A stretch of DNA of 33,861 bases from [Clostridium] clostridioforme AGR2157 (lineage in GTDB: Bacteria; Bacillota; Clostridia; Lachnospirales; Lachnospiraceae), in the NCBI RefSeq assembly GCF_000424325.1, contig NZ_AUJR01000051.1, positions 1-33,861 of the forward strand, given 5' to 3'. Shown here piece after piece: positions 1 to 8,397 of this stretch; within the stretch, counting starts at the first letter, position 1; the number at the start of each line of letters is the position of its first letter. A program made the translations under genes and the position numbers. Below the pieces are notes generated by a model, which was not told the origin of the DNA, did no database searches, and was given only the letters and a program-made list of their open reading frames with translations.

Positions 1-15
1 CCGGTCCCGCTCTGC

Positions 16-44
16 TTGACTTTCTCTCCCATCTGCTTCATACT
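16..44 (+). promoter_or_regulatory. Candidate sigma-A promoter for the small acidic ORF
   Basis: TTGACT (16-21) and CATACT (39-44) are separated by 17 bases. The start codon at 75 and a GGGAGG ribosome site at 60-65 follow, so the leader would be only about 25 nt. The -35 matches 5 of 6 and the -10 matches 4 of 6 consensus bases. Confidence 0.45.
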
Positions 45-74
45 ACATTTATTACAGATGGGAGGCAGTTGCAA

Positions 75-260
75 ATGAATCAAAGATATGTGGATGAACT
101 CAGACAAAAATACATCAAAAATCCTCCAGAAGGAATGACACCCAAACTGGTCAAGGACATGACCGATTCTGATTTATTGGATATGCATTACTTTTTAACT
201 GAAGATGACGACCTCGACGATGATGGATGGGAAGAAGGGTTCTATATCGACCTGTTCTAA
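75..260 (+). CDS. Small acidic hypothetical protein
   Basis: This 61-residue protein is not recognised. The C-terminal half is strongly acidic (a run of Asp/Glu around DDDLDDDGWEE) and ends in an aromatic/hydrophobic tail; the N-terminal third is basic. No signal peptide or membrane segment is visible. I chose ATG 75 because GGGAGG at 60-65 lies 9 nt upstream; a TTG at 69 in the same frame is too close to it. A plausible promoter sits at 16-44. It is the only clearly plus-strand gene in the first 29 kb and points toward the end of spoIIQ, so it is likely monocistronic. Its charge pattern resembles small cytosolic adaptor-like proteins, but I assign no function. Confidence 0.6.
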   Translation: MNQRYVDELRQKYIKNPPEGMTPKLVKDMTDSDLLDMHYFLTEDDDLDDDGWEEGFYIDLF

Positions 261-343
261 ACCACCGTCTGTTTTCTATACCCTCCTTTGGCAGAATCAT
301 TAGTTTACATAACTTCGTTTCAGCAAGGACTTTCCTATAATAT

Positions 344-384
344 AAAAAAAGGAAAAGCAGAAAACATCCTTTTGCTTTCTGCTC
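344..384 (-). terminator. Rho-independent terminator after spoIIQ
   Basis: An 8-bp stem (AGCAGAAA at 356-363 with TTTCTGCT at 376-383) is followed, on the minus strand, by the T-rich stretch that is the complement of 343-356. It lies about 50 bases past the spoIIQ stop. Weak T content on the other side suggests mainly minus-strand use. Confidence 0.7.
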
Positions 385-433
385 TTCCCGAATTTCTTTC
401 CAATATTTACGTTTTCGCGATAATTTTCCGGCC

Positions 434-1189
434 CTATTCCATATAATCTAACGGGTCCACCGTCTTATCCTGATGCTTCAGCTCAAAGAATACATTGACA
501 CCTTCCACGGAATAATACTTGGTAGGCTCTGACACATAGCCCAGGGTCTGTCCCTTTTTCAGGTACTCTCCCTCTGCCGCGCAGACCTCCTTTAACTGGC
601 CGCAGGTAGCTGTGTACTCATTGCCCAGGTCCATGACAATGTAATTTCCGATTTCCTCATTGGAACCCACTTCCAGTATCCTGGCATTTGCCGGGGCCCT
701 CACCGGAGTGCTAACATCAGACTGAATCACAAGGCCGGGATTACATTTATACTGGTCCAGTGTGGGGAAATAAATGGTCCGGTCCATGCTGTAGTCCAGA
801 AGCACATTTCCCTTTACAGGCCACTCCATCTTACTGGTATCTGTAAAATTCAGCACCAGTGCATCGGCCGCATCCTTTCCTGCGCCGGCTTCCGCCGCCA
901 GGTCATTTCCCTGGTTGGCGTTCTGGGCCACGGCTGCCTTGGTAGGAGCCGGCTCGCTCTTTTGTGTCTCTTTTGCCGCATCAGAGGCACCTGCCACCTG
1001 CGGCATTTCCGGTGCGGTCTCCTGGGCAATCATTTCGGGCTGGGGCACTTCAAGGTATGGATTGGTCTCATTACCTTTTCCTCTTTGTACGGTAATCACT
1101 CCTGCTGCGGCTACTATAGTCAGCAGGCCTAACACTAGCATGACAAGAAACAGCTTATCCTTGAACATCTGGTTTACTTTCTCTTTCAC
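434..1189 (-). CDS. spoIIQ: Stage II sporulation protein SpoIIQ-like, degenerate M23 peptidase
   Basis: It is a single-pass membrane protein with a short basic N-terminus, a hydrophobic segment at about residues 13-33, a low-complexity Ala/Pro/Glu linker, and a C-terminal LytM/M23-like domain (about 120-250). In sporulating Firmicutes SpoIIQ sits in the forespore membrane and docks with SpoIIIAH across the engulfing septum. The usual zinc ligands are not visible: the H-x3-D position reads NPGLVIQ and the terminal HxH reads NVFFE, so it is probably a structural, non-catalytic LytM. It follows spoIID by about 40 bases on the same strand, the arrangement known from clostridia. The GTG at 1189 is favoured over the in-frame GTG at 1198 because GAGGTGA then lies about 5 nt upstream; the other GTG overlaps that ribosome site. 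Confidence 0.85.
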   Translation of the reverse strand: MKEKVNQMFKDKLFLVMLVLGLLTIVAAAGVITVQRGKGNETNPYLEVPQPEMIAQETAPEMPQVAGASDAAKETQKSEPAPTKAAVAQNANQGNDLAAEAGAGKDAADALVLNFTDTSKMEWPVKGNVLLDYSMDRTIYFPTLDQYKCNPGLVIQSDVSTPVRAPANARILEVGSNEEIGNYIVMDLGNEYTATCGQLKEVCAAEGEYLKKGQTLGYVSEPTKYYSVEGVNVFFELKHQDKTVDPLDYME

Positions 1190-1229
1190 GTTTATCACCT
1201 CGGTACTATTCTTACCAAACCAAGGCTAC

Positions 1230-2183
1230 TTATTCAGAAATGAAAGCAATATTTTTATAAAAATATCCAAGGATATCTTCGGCCTTCCATCCCTCCTTTG
1301 CTTTGTCATTGGCAGTGGCCTGACTCAGCCCGTAGCCGTGCCCAATGCCCTTCACTACTGCCCTGATTCCGTCCTCATAGGGCTCCAGCACAAAGCAGGA
1401 GGAAGCCAGGCCCAGGGCATACTGAACCTCCTCTCCTGTGTAGCCGGCGCTGCCAATCTGTACGGTATCCACATACCCGGCATCGTCCCTGGACACAATC
1501 TGTATGGTATCCGGCACCTGGGATGCCTCAATGGTCCTGGGGCCGGAGTCCCCGGCCGGAATGCTGTTGATATCCGACACAAACGACTCCCTGGAAAAGG
1601 AAAGCATCTGTATGTATCCCTCTGCCTCCACGTCCCCGGGACAGTCCACGGTCTGAAGATAGGGATGGGTAAAATCTCCCTGTCTGGTCATGCCGGCCGT
1701 AGCCCTGCAATACATGGGGTCAATACATTTTCCCTCGTAGGTCATGACAATGCCGGAGGTGGCCTTTACCGCGTCCTCCAGTTTTTTGTAATATTCCGGG
1801 AACCGGCTGGAACCCCACAGTTTTTTTAACTGGTCCGCCTCCAGATAATCCATATCCAGGGCGGATTCCGCTATCTCTTCCTCATCCCCGGCGCCCTCCA
1901 TCTGCCTGCATATGTATGTCCTGGCAATGATGGCCTGGGCTTTCAGTGCTTCCGGCTCGTACTCCACCGGCACCTGCCTGGCAATGACTCCGGGCAGGTA
2001 TTCCTCCATATCCATATAGTAGGAGCCGCCGGTCCGGTCCAAAAGGATCCGCCGCCTGCCGGATACCTCCTTCTGCTGCTCATATCGCAGCTCCTCTCCC
2101 CGGATCGTGCCTGTCCATGCAAGGGTTCCTACATAAGGCACCATGAGCCCGGTGAGGGCCGCCCATATGATGCGTTTATTCAC
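1230..2183 (-). CDS. spoIID: Stage II sporulation protein SpoIID (lytic transglycosylase family)
   Basis: It has an N-terminal membrane anchor (about residues 5-23) and then the SpoIID domain: MEEYLPGVIARQVP, EALKAQAIIARTYI and the C-terminal GHGYGLSQ motif. In the family SpoIID degrades septal peptidoglycan with SpoIIM/SpoIIP during engulfment. The canonical family motif has a catalytic Glu (SEMP in Bacillus); here the aligned residue is Gln (ARQVP), so classical glycan cleavage may be lost or moved. Two starts are possible. GTG 2183 has AAGGAGGGG at good spacing; TTG 2192 sits almost on the ribosome site, so I prefer 2183. It is first in the unit with spoIIQ. About 260 bases without a gene lie upstream; I see no convincing sigma-E promoter there. 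Confidence 0.88.
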   Translation of the reverse strand: MNKRIIWAALTGLMVPYVGTLAWTGTIRGEELRYEQQKEVSGRRRILLDRTGGSYYMDMEEYLPGVIARQVPVEYEPEALKAQAIIARTYICRQMEGAGDEEEIAESALDMDYLEADQLKKLWGSSRFPEYYKKLEDAVKATSGIVMTYEGKCIDPMYCRATAGMTRQGDFTHPYLQTVDCPGDVEAEGYIQMLSFSRESFVSDINSIPAGDSGPRTIEASQVPDTIQIVSRDDAGYVDTVQIGSAGYTGEEVQYALGLASSCFVLEPYEDGIRAVVKGIGHGYGLSQATANDKAKEGWKAEDILGYFYKNIAFISE

Positions 2184-2375
2184 AAAATACAATCCCCTCC
2201 TTCCTGTATGCTGACACGGGAACCTGTTATCTGTATTCGAAAACGATTCCTGTCACCGGAACCTGTCCCTGTATCAGGAAAATTTCATTTCACCGGGAAG
2301 CTTACCTGTATCAGGGCACTCCCCTGTAATTAATATATGAATAGAAGGACATACCTATGTGCCATGCCTTTTACA

Positions 2376-2422
2376 GCACAAAAAATATCGCCGCACCGTT
2401 CTCATGCCGGCAGGCGATATTT
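2376..2422 (-). terminator. Rho-independent terminator after the M42 peptidase gene
   Basis: The 10-bp perfect stem AAATATCGCC (2383-2392) / GGCGATATTT (2413-2422) has a 20-nt loop. On the minus strand it is followed by a run of T (complement of 2379-2385). It lies about 30 bases beyond the stop at 2450. Confidence 0.75.
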
Positions 2423-2449
2423 AGGTTATTATATAATATTTTCCCAGAC

Positions 2450-3490
2450 TTACCCGATATATGCCTGAATCAGCCTGAACGTATTCTCTGCGCCGTCCCT
2501 ATGGCTTCTCTCATATCCATGGGATGCGTAGACGCCTGGCCCAATCAGGGCATGGCGCACGTCATGGCCTGCTTTCAGTGTAGTCTCAACATCAGAACCG
2601 TAATGCGGATACACATCCACGGCATAGCTGATTCCATGCTCCCTAGCCAGCTCCACCAGGCGGCACACGATATCGTAGTTATAGGGGCCTCCGCTGTCCT
2701 TTGCACAGATGGATACCTCACGCTCCGTACACTGAAGGCCCTCTCCCACACAGCCCATGTCCACGGACCAGGCTTCGGTTACGCCCTCCGGAACAGAGGC
2801 AGAGCCTCCGTGCCCCACTTCCTCATAGATGGTAAAATGGGCATATACCCGGCGCTCAGGGGTCACGGACTCATCCTTAAGATATTTGGCATATCCCATC
2901 AAAATGGCTGCGGACAGCTTATCGTCCAGAAAACGGCTCTTGATATAACCGGATGAAGTAATCCTTGTCCTGGCTTCAAAGCACACATAATCGCCAGGCA
3001 TGATGCCAAGTTTCACCGCGTCTTCCCTGCACTTAACATCCTCGTCCACCAGCACTTCCACCGTATCCCATGTGCGCTCGGTCTTCTCATAGCTGCCGTT
3101 TACATGTACGGAGGCATCCACCAGCTGGCAGGTTCCCTCATAGATTCCGTCCGCCTTGGTGACAATCCGCACATTCTCAGCCTCGGCATTAGCCGGCTTC
3201 ATGCCTCCTATATTGGTCAGCTTCAGCCTGCCGTTTTCCTTAATCCGGACAACCATGCCTCCCAGGGTATCGCAGTGGGCCTCCAGCAGGATTCCGTCTT
3301 CCTTATTCCTGCCGCCAAAATCAGCGATGACTCCTCCCTTTACCGTGCGCCTGGCCGGCACCCCCAATGCCTCCAATTCCTTTAACAGGTACTCCGTCAC
3401 TTCTCTGCCATAGCCGGAAGGACTGTCAATGGCCAACAGATTCTTCGCCTGCTCCATTATATAATCCACATACTTCCTACAGTCAGACAT
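2450..3490 (-). CDS. M42 family metallopeptidase (glutamyl/aminopeptidase, FrvX-like)
   Basis: The product is a 346-residue cytosolic di-metal aminopeptidase. M42 enzymes form tetrahedral complexes that trim peptides to amino acids. The full ligand set is visible: AHCDTLG (His and Asp), RFLDDK (bridging Asp), YEEVGHGG (general-base Glu and metal Glu), SVDMG (Asp) and the C-terminal SHGYERSH His. Length fits the family. The start is ATG 3490 because AAAGGAGA lies 6 nt upstream; the longer frame to 3532 has no ribosome site. It appears monocistronic, with an extended -10 promoter about 90 bases upstream and a terminator at 2376-2422. Substrate specificity cannot be read from the sequence. Confidence 0.9.
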   Translation of the reverse strand: MSDCRKYVDYIMEQAKNLLAIDSPSGYGREVTEYLLKELEALGVPARRTVKGGVIADFGGRNKEDGILLEAHCDTLGGMVVRIKENGRLKLTNIGGMKPANAEAENVRIVTKADGIYEGTCQLVDASVHVNGSYEKTERTWDTVEVLVDEDVKCREDAVKLGIMPGDYVCFEARTRITSSGYIKSRFLDDKLSAAILMGYAKYLKDESVTPERRVYAHFTIYEEVGHGGSASVPEGVTEAWSVDMGCVGEGLQCTEREVSICAKDSGGPYNYDIVCRLVELAREHGISYAVDVYPHYGSDVETTLKAGHDVRHALIGPGVYASHGYERSHRDGAENTFRLIQAYIG

Positions 3491-3578
3491 ATCCGTTCTC
3501 CTTTGTTGTTGGTATTTCTTACTCAGAGTCATTCTACCAGAAAAAAGGCGGTATTACAAGCAGGGTGTTCAGACCACT

Positions 3579-3587
3579 ATTATAACA
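3579..3587 (-). promoter_or_regulatory. Extended -10 promoter for the M42 peptidase gene
   Basis: On the minus strand TATAAT (3584-3579) is preceded by TGT, giving a TGnTATAAT extended -10. No good -35 hexamer is seen at 17 bases. The leader would be about 80 nt. Confidence 0.5.
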
Positions 3588-3674
3588 AATATCAAAATAT
3601 GGATTTATCAACATCACAAAGGGAAATCCTATATTATCAAATATCCTCATAATAAATTTATATCACTGGATATT

Positions 3675-6305
3675 CTATTTGCTTAATAACAGCGATAATA
3701 CCTTAGGTCTCGCTCCCCTTTCATATTTAAACTTTAATGCATGTCTAATTATCTCTGGAAGGTAATATTTATCATTATCAATTTTCAAATATCCCTCCTG
3801 TTTCATTAGTTTTTCGTCCGTTGCTGTTAATTCAAAAGTATCACTATGAAATGGAAGTATTCTTTTTTCTTCCGGAAGACTTTCCAATTTAGTGAAAATT
3901 GGTTTAAGAGCAGCTATTTCCTGTATAACCTCATTTAATTTTTTATTAGAGCAATTGGGGACTGCTTTCTTTATTTCTGCTGGCATAATATACCTATCTT
4001 CATATATTGGCCGGCCTGCATCTTCGGTCGCATATTGTAAAAACCTGATGATATCACGAGCCTGTAATTGTCCATTAAAATCTGATAATGCTGCCAAAAT
4101 CCATCTTGCTGAATATGCTTCATTTGATGTTATTTTCCCCAGCTTCACTCCCCATAGCTTAGTAAGATTCCTTTCAATCAATTCTTGAGACGCTACCTCA
4201 ACAGCAACCTCTTCTTGGTAAAATCCCGGGACCGCTTGATTTACAAGCCAGACTACCAATCTCAGTGCTTCCGTCCTGGACCACTTTAGTTCTACCGAAT
4301 TATAAAGCGTATTAAATTGTTCAAAATTAACCTCTATTGAATCTCTAGCCAAATCTTTTCTCAAAAATATAATTGCACCAATATTTTTATATTTCACTTT
4401 CCATTCATTTAACATATCCTGGCAGAGACCTAAAATAGCGTTTTTTTCTGTCTTAGATGATAATGTTTGAATAAAAATTTCTTCTAAACCATCAAATAAA
4501 AAAACCACCCTTTGAGCACGTTCTCCTAAAACGTTTTCTAAGGATTCTAAAGAATCAAATCCCCCTCCCAATGTCTCTAGCATTATCTGTTTCCAAAAAT
4601 CTAACCACTCTAAGGAATCATGCTCATTTCTATTAAAAGTTTTAATTTTATTGCTATTATCCAGCCAAACAGAGTTACTAATATTTCCGTTAACTCCACA
4701 TGCATTATACTTTTTAATAGCTGCTTGTAGTATATCCTTAAAACCACTGGCATTGGAAGAGGCTAAGACAGGAATGAAAAATGTCCTTGGTTCTTTTATC
4801 TCTTTATTGTTTTCCATCTTCACTATAAAAGTTTCCCAATATTTATTTCTCAGCATTTCTCTATATAAAAATGTCTTACCTGATCCTTTAGCTCCCATAA
4901 TAACTGTATGAGGAATATTAACCCTAAATTTTTTTATTAAATTATTAATAGGAGCTGTCATTAGTATGTTAAATTCAACATTCCCTTCTGCATTTATTTG
5001 AGTATCTGCTAATCGATTAATCTTTCTTATAACTTCCTCTCTTCTATTAACAGATGTTGTTAAGTTCTTTTCTTTTTGGACAACATAATTATCCTTGACT
5101 AGTGAATAAATATTCTTATAAAATGCACATCCATCTAAATTTTTGATAATCTGTCTTAAGGAACCTAGATGCAACAACTCACTAGCAAATGGAAGTTCAG
5201 TTACAAGATTATCAATTAAGGATTCTTCCTTCTCGTCTACCTCGTCATATAAAGAGACCAATCCACTAACAATATCCAAAGTTTGTAATCCATCCGGAAT
5301 CATTGTCATAAAAATTTCAGGAATTAGTGTACTCTCATTTATAGGCAGACCTTTATTTAACTCTTGTATCAATAATTCTGTTCCCTTAACCGACTGATAC
5401 GATGTAGATGTTACCAAATATTTTTTCACCCTAGGATCGAATAATAACGGAGCTGAAAATTCGCTTACGCCAGCTCTTAAATCAACCAGTACAGCCGATA
5501 CATTTAACCGTTTTCCTAACATTGACAAAATCTCTGCCAAAATAAACTTCTTATTATAACTGACAACTATACTCTCCGGACTGGCATACATATCCAATAA
5601 CTGTTCGATATATCGATAAGTAGGTAAAACAAAATGTTCAACAACTTTAACATCTGTCTCAACCTGAAAAGTCATCTCGCTTACTTTATCTGCCACTAAT
5701 CCAACTATCTCTTCGATTCTATCCATTCCCTGTGTTATTTCCAATAAATCCAAATAGCTAAAAGAACACTGCCCATCCTTGGCCGTAAGCCAGGTGATTC
5801 CCGGGGCTTCTATATCTGAATCCACAATCAAAAGTCTGCTGGTCTCTTTAACATCTGCAAGCACTGACCATGCTTTTACAAAAGCAAGAAGTGATAAAGT
5901 CCTACCTACTCCTCCCTTATATGAATGAAATGCTATAACTGGACACCCAGGAAGACTTTCTTGAATCATATCCTCATAATAGGCAGATTTCTTATATAAT
6001 ACATTTCTAAATAATGGCACTATCTGCTTGTCATGTTCTTTTTCTTCCCCAATCTCATACGTTACTGTTAAATATGCTTCTTTTCCCAATTCAAGATAAA
6101 GTTTCTGATCTTTATGAATATATTTATACTCAAAAATATCTGCCAAATTTTCTCCAACTCTATTTATATTATCTAAAGATTTTACATAAATGTAAATATC
6201 AGAAGAATAAATTTCTGCATCCAAAATATCTTTATCCCATCTATCCCGGTTTAGAAACAAATGTCGCTCTACATCTTTCCATGTATAAAATATCACTCTT
6301 CTCAC
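3675..6305 (-). CDS. Dual-ATPase protein: ParA/MinD-type KGGVGR domain plus STAND/AAA-like P-loop domain
   Basis: This 876-residue protein has several regions. Residues 1-110 are an unrecognised N-terminal domain. Residues 120-400 are a SIMIBI (ParA/MinD) ATPase: deviant Walker A KGGVGRT at 130-136, DSDIEAPG at 162-169, VLVDLRAG at 272-279. Residues 450-700 form a second P-loop NTPase: Walker A GAKGSGKT at 471-478, Walker B VFLFDGLEEI at 601-610, then IIFLRKD at about 645. A helical region and a winged-helix-like C-terminus follow. The GTG start overlaps the upstream HEPN-like stop (GTGA), with GAGGAAGG as ribosome site, so the two are translationally coupled. The gene is far richer in A+T than its neighbours, a sign of transfer. 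KGGVGR-variant ATPases and STAND NTPases beside HEPN proteins are typical of phage-defence loci; the defence role is inference. I do not recognise a named system. Confidence 0.75.
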   Translation of the reverse strand: MRRVIFYTWKDVERHLFLNRDRWDKDILDAEIYSSDIYIYVKSLDNINRVGENLADIFEYKYIHKDQKLYLELGKEAYLTVTYEIGEEKEHDKQIVPLFRNVLYKKSAYYEDMIQESLPGCPVIAFHSYKGGVGRTLSLLAFVKAWSVLADVKETSRLLIVDSDIEAPGITWLTAKDGQCSFSYLDLLEITQGMDRIEEIVGLVADKVSEMTFQVETDVKVVEHFVLPTYRYIEQLLDMYASPESIVVSYNKKFILAEILSMLGKRLNVSAVLVDLRAGVSEFSAPLLFDPRVKKYLVTSTSYQSVKGTELLIQELNKGLPINESTLIPEIFMTMIPDGLQTLDIVSGLVSLYDEVDEKEESLIDNLVTELPFASELLHLGSLRQIIKNLDGCAFYKNIYSLVKDNYVVQKEKNLTTSVNRREEVIRKINRLADTQINAEGNVEFNILMTAPINNLIKKFRVNIPHTVIMGAKGSGKTFLYREMLRNKYWETFIVKMENNKEIKEPRTFFIPVLASSNASGFKDILQAAIKKYNACGVNGNISNSVWLDNSNKIKTFNRNEHDSLEWLDFWKQIMLETLGGGFDSLESLENVLGERAQRVVFLFDGLEEIFIQTLSSKTEKNAILGLCQDMLNEWKVKYKNIGAIIFLRKDLARDSIEVNFEQFNTLYNSVELKWSRTEALRLVVWLVNQAVPGFYQEEVAVEVASQELIERNLTKLWGVKLGKITSNEAYSARWILAALSDFNGQLQARDIIRFLQYATEDAGRPIYEDRYIMPAEIKKAVPNCSNKKLNEVIQEIAALKPIFTKLESLPEEKRILPFHSDTFELTATDEKLMKQEGYLKIDNDKYYLPEIIRHALKFKYERGARPKVLSLLLSK

Positions 6306-6739
6306 ATCCCTTCCTCAATCCAGTCTGCAATTTTTTTTAGCTCAATTTCATATTTATCTTCTTTTACTCTATCCTTATCCTTTACTCTTATGCAATATCT
6401 ACATAATTGATGGTAATTTTCGGATGTTATGCTATCTTGATGTGCTGTAATCAATTGAGGAAATTTGAATGTTCCTAATTGTCCTAACTCTTTTAATATC
6501 TTTTCCAGATTATGACTTTTCAAAACATCTCTTCTCTTGTCTTTTTCGTTTCCTATTATCTTTTCTGGATTTTCCTCATGCCATTTATCCAACAGCAAAT
6601 ATTTCAATCCACACTCAACGCAATAAGAGAGTAGTAACCGTTTACTGTTTATGCTTGCATTTGTTTCCATGAGTTTATAGTAGGCTGAGTAATGTTTCTT
6701 ATATCCTTGCCTGTAATCTCTTTTATCTGCCAGTATCAC
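6302..6739 (-). CDS. HEPN-like small protein, partner of the dual ATPase
   Basis: It is 145 residues, all helical in character. A CVECGLKYLLL helix is followed by KSHNLEKILKEL, the pattern of many HEPN proteins. An R-x5-H pair (RDVLKSH, about residues 69-75) could be an RX4-6H ribonuclease motif, although in classical HEPN nucleases that motif lies in the last helix, so catalysis is uncertain. Start: GTG 6739, with GGAGGAGGA 6-7 nt upstream. Its stop overlaps the start of the ATPase gene by 4 nt, which implies a stoichiometric pair. It is AT-rich like its partner and is first in the islet. Possible roles are toxin or RNase effector with the ATPase as sensor, or adaptor; neither is proved. Confidence 0.65.
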   Translation of the reverse strand: MILADKRDYRQGYKKHYSAYYKLMETNASINSKRLLLSYCVECGLKYLLLDKWHEENPEKIIGNEKDKRRDVLKSHNLEKILKELGQLGTFKFPQLITAHQDSITSENYHQLCRYCIRVKDKDRVKEDKYEIELKKIADWIEEGM

Positions 6740-6777
6740 TTACTGTCCTCCTCCAGATAATTCTTAACATTGTCTTA

Positions 6778-6806
6778 AGTATACAATAAATGGTTTAAAA
6801 AAGAAA
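6778..6806 (-). promoter_or_regulatory. Weak candidate promoter for the HEPN-ATPase pair
   Basis: On the minus strand TATACT (6783-6778) lies 17 bases downstream of TTTCTT (6806-6801). The -10 is good and the -35 poor. Transcription would start about 30 nt before GTG 6739. Confidence 0.35.
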
Positions 6807-6831
6807 GGCAAAATCTCTAATGATAACAAAG

Positions 6832-6880
6832 AGACGTGTTCTTGCATAACTTAAACATAAAGTTATACAATAACACGTCT
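6832..6880. repeat. Nested inverted repeat at the islet edge, possible terminator of the M32 gene
   Basis: Outer arms AGACGTGTT (6832-6840) / AACACGTCT (6872-6880) enclose inner arms ATAACTT (6846-6852) / AAGTTAT (6860-6866). It lies just past the M32 stop at 6904, so it may terminate that gene, though the T run after the stem on the minus strand is weak. It also marks the edge of the AT-rich islet. Confidence 0.6.
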
Positions 6881-6903
6881 TTACACTTCTGGCAGTCCAC
6901 CTT

Positions 6904-8397
6904 CTACAGTCCATATACAGTGGAATACTTTTCCTTCAGATACCTGACATAATATTCCGGATTAAAATCCTCCCCGGTCACATCCTTCAGTATCTGACGG
7001 CTGTCTTTTAACTTTCCATACTGATGGATGTGTTCCCTAAGATAATCCCGTATCACATCCACCCTGCCTTCCTTAAGCAGGCCGTCAAAATCCATGATTT
7101 CCTTCATATGATAATATAACTGGGCTCCAAAAGCGCTGCCCAGGGCATAGGACGGAAAATATCCAAAGGAGCCCTGGGACCAGTGGATGTCCTGGAGCAC
7201 TCCCTCTGCCGGGTTCTCCGGGCGAACGCCCAGATACTCCTCATATTTATCAGCCCAGAGCTGCGGCAGTTTCTCCACATCCAAATCTTCCTCTATCAGC
7301 ATCTTCTCAATCTCATAACGAATCAGCACATGGAGACTGTAGCTCAGTTCGTCGGCCTCCGTGCGGATTAAGCCCGGAGTAACTTTGTTGACCGCCTCCA
7401 CGAACCGGTCCAGTTCCACCTTTCCCAACTGTTCCGGAAACATCTCCTGCACCCTGGCATATATGGGAACCCAGAAGGAACGGCTGCGCCCAATGATGTT
7501 CTCAAAAAACCGTGACTGGGATTCATGCATGCCCATGCTGGCCCCCTGACCCACAGGCGTCAAAGTCAGATCATCCCGTATGCCCAGCTCATAGATGGCA
7601 TGACCGGCCTCATGGATGACAGAAAACATGGAACTGTCCACACAGTCCGTATAATGGGTGGTGATACGCACATCCTTGTTGTGAAGGTTGGTGGTAAAAG
7701 GATGGGCGCTGACCGCCATAACGCCCCGGTCAAAGTCAAATCCCACATATTCCGCCAAGAACCTCCCCAGCTCCTCCTGCTTTTCCTCCGGGTAATCGCC
7801 CTTTAAGAAAGAATCCTCAATCTTCTTTCCATCTTCCATCACCTTCTTAAGAAACGGCACCAGCTCTTTTTTCAGTAAGCCGAAAAACCGGTCCAGGTTC
7901 TCCATGGAAAAACCCTTCTCATAGTCATCCAGCATCACATCGTACAGCTTCTTTCCATCCTTTGCCCTGTAACCCGCAAACTTCTTCTGGAATCCGATGA
8001 CCTTCTTTAGCGTGGGGGCAAACGCCTCAAAATCCTGGTCCTTTTTTGCCCCGGCCCAAACGCTGGTAGCCCTGGCCGTGAGACGGGCGAATTCCTGGTA
8101 TTCATCCTGGGGAATGGGGCAGATATGCTCCCTCTCTTCCAGCAGCTCCCTTACATTGGCAGCCTCTGCCCCGGTCAGGCTTTTGTCAGCCTGGCATTCC
8201 TCCAGCAGTTTCTTCATCTCATCGCAGGTCACTGCCTGAAAATACTCCCCTGACAGGACCCCGATTACCTTGGAGGTAAGCTCTCCCGCTTCCCTGGGAG
8301 CCAGTGTCTCGTTGTCCCACTCGAACAGCGTCATGGCTGTCTTGATAGCCATGGCCTTATCCATGTATGTCTTTAACTCATCGTACGCTTTGCTCAT
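6904..8397 (-). CDS. M32 family carboxypeptidase (carboxypeptidase Taq type)
   Basis: At 497 residues it has the usual M32 length. The zinc motif HEAGH is at 262-266 and the third-ligand region MHESQSRFFEN follows at 290-300 (Glu292); both are diagnostic of thermostable carboxypeptidase 1. These cytosolic enzymes remove C-terminal residues from peptides and tolerate most side chains except Pro. Start: ATG 8397 with GGAG 7 nt upstream. It appears monocistronic. With the M42 enzyme it suggests active intracellular peptide recycling, the two being separated only by the inserted AT-rich islet. Confidence 0.93.
   Translation of the reverse strand: MSKAYDELKTYMDKAMAIKTAMTLFEWDNETLAPREAGELTSKVIGVLSGEYFQAVTCDEMKKLLEECQADKSLTGAEAANVRELLEEREHICPIPQDEYQEFARLTARATSVWAGAKKDQDFEAFAPTLKKVIGFQKKFAGYRAKDGKKLYDVMLDDYEKGFSMENLDRFFGLLKKELVPFLKKVMEDGKKIEDSFLKGDYPEEKQEELGRFLAEYVGFDFDRGVMAVSAHPFTTNLHNKDVRITTHYTDCVDSSMFSVIHEAGHAIYELGIRDDLTLTPVGQGASMGMHESQSRFFENIIGRSRSFWVPIYARVQEMFPEQLGKVELDRFVEAVNKVTPGLIRTEADELSYSLHVLIRYEIEKMLIEEDLDVEKLPQLWADKYEEYLGVRPENPAEGVLQDIHWSQGSFGYFPSYALGSAFGAQLYYHMKEIMDFDGLLKEGRVDVIRDYLREHIHQYGKLKDSRQILKDVTGEDFNPEYYVRYLKEKYSTVYGL

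Noticed and set aside
2330-2350. Possible sigma-E promoter for spoIID
   Set aside because: A CATATATT-like -10 is present on the minus strand, but the -35 and spacing do not fit and it lies about 150 bases from the gene.
6904-8397. M32 gene as part of the defence-like islet
   Set aside because: Its composition matches the chromosome, it has its own ribosome site and complete peptidase motifs, and M32 enzymes are ordinary peptidases.
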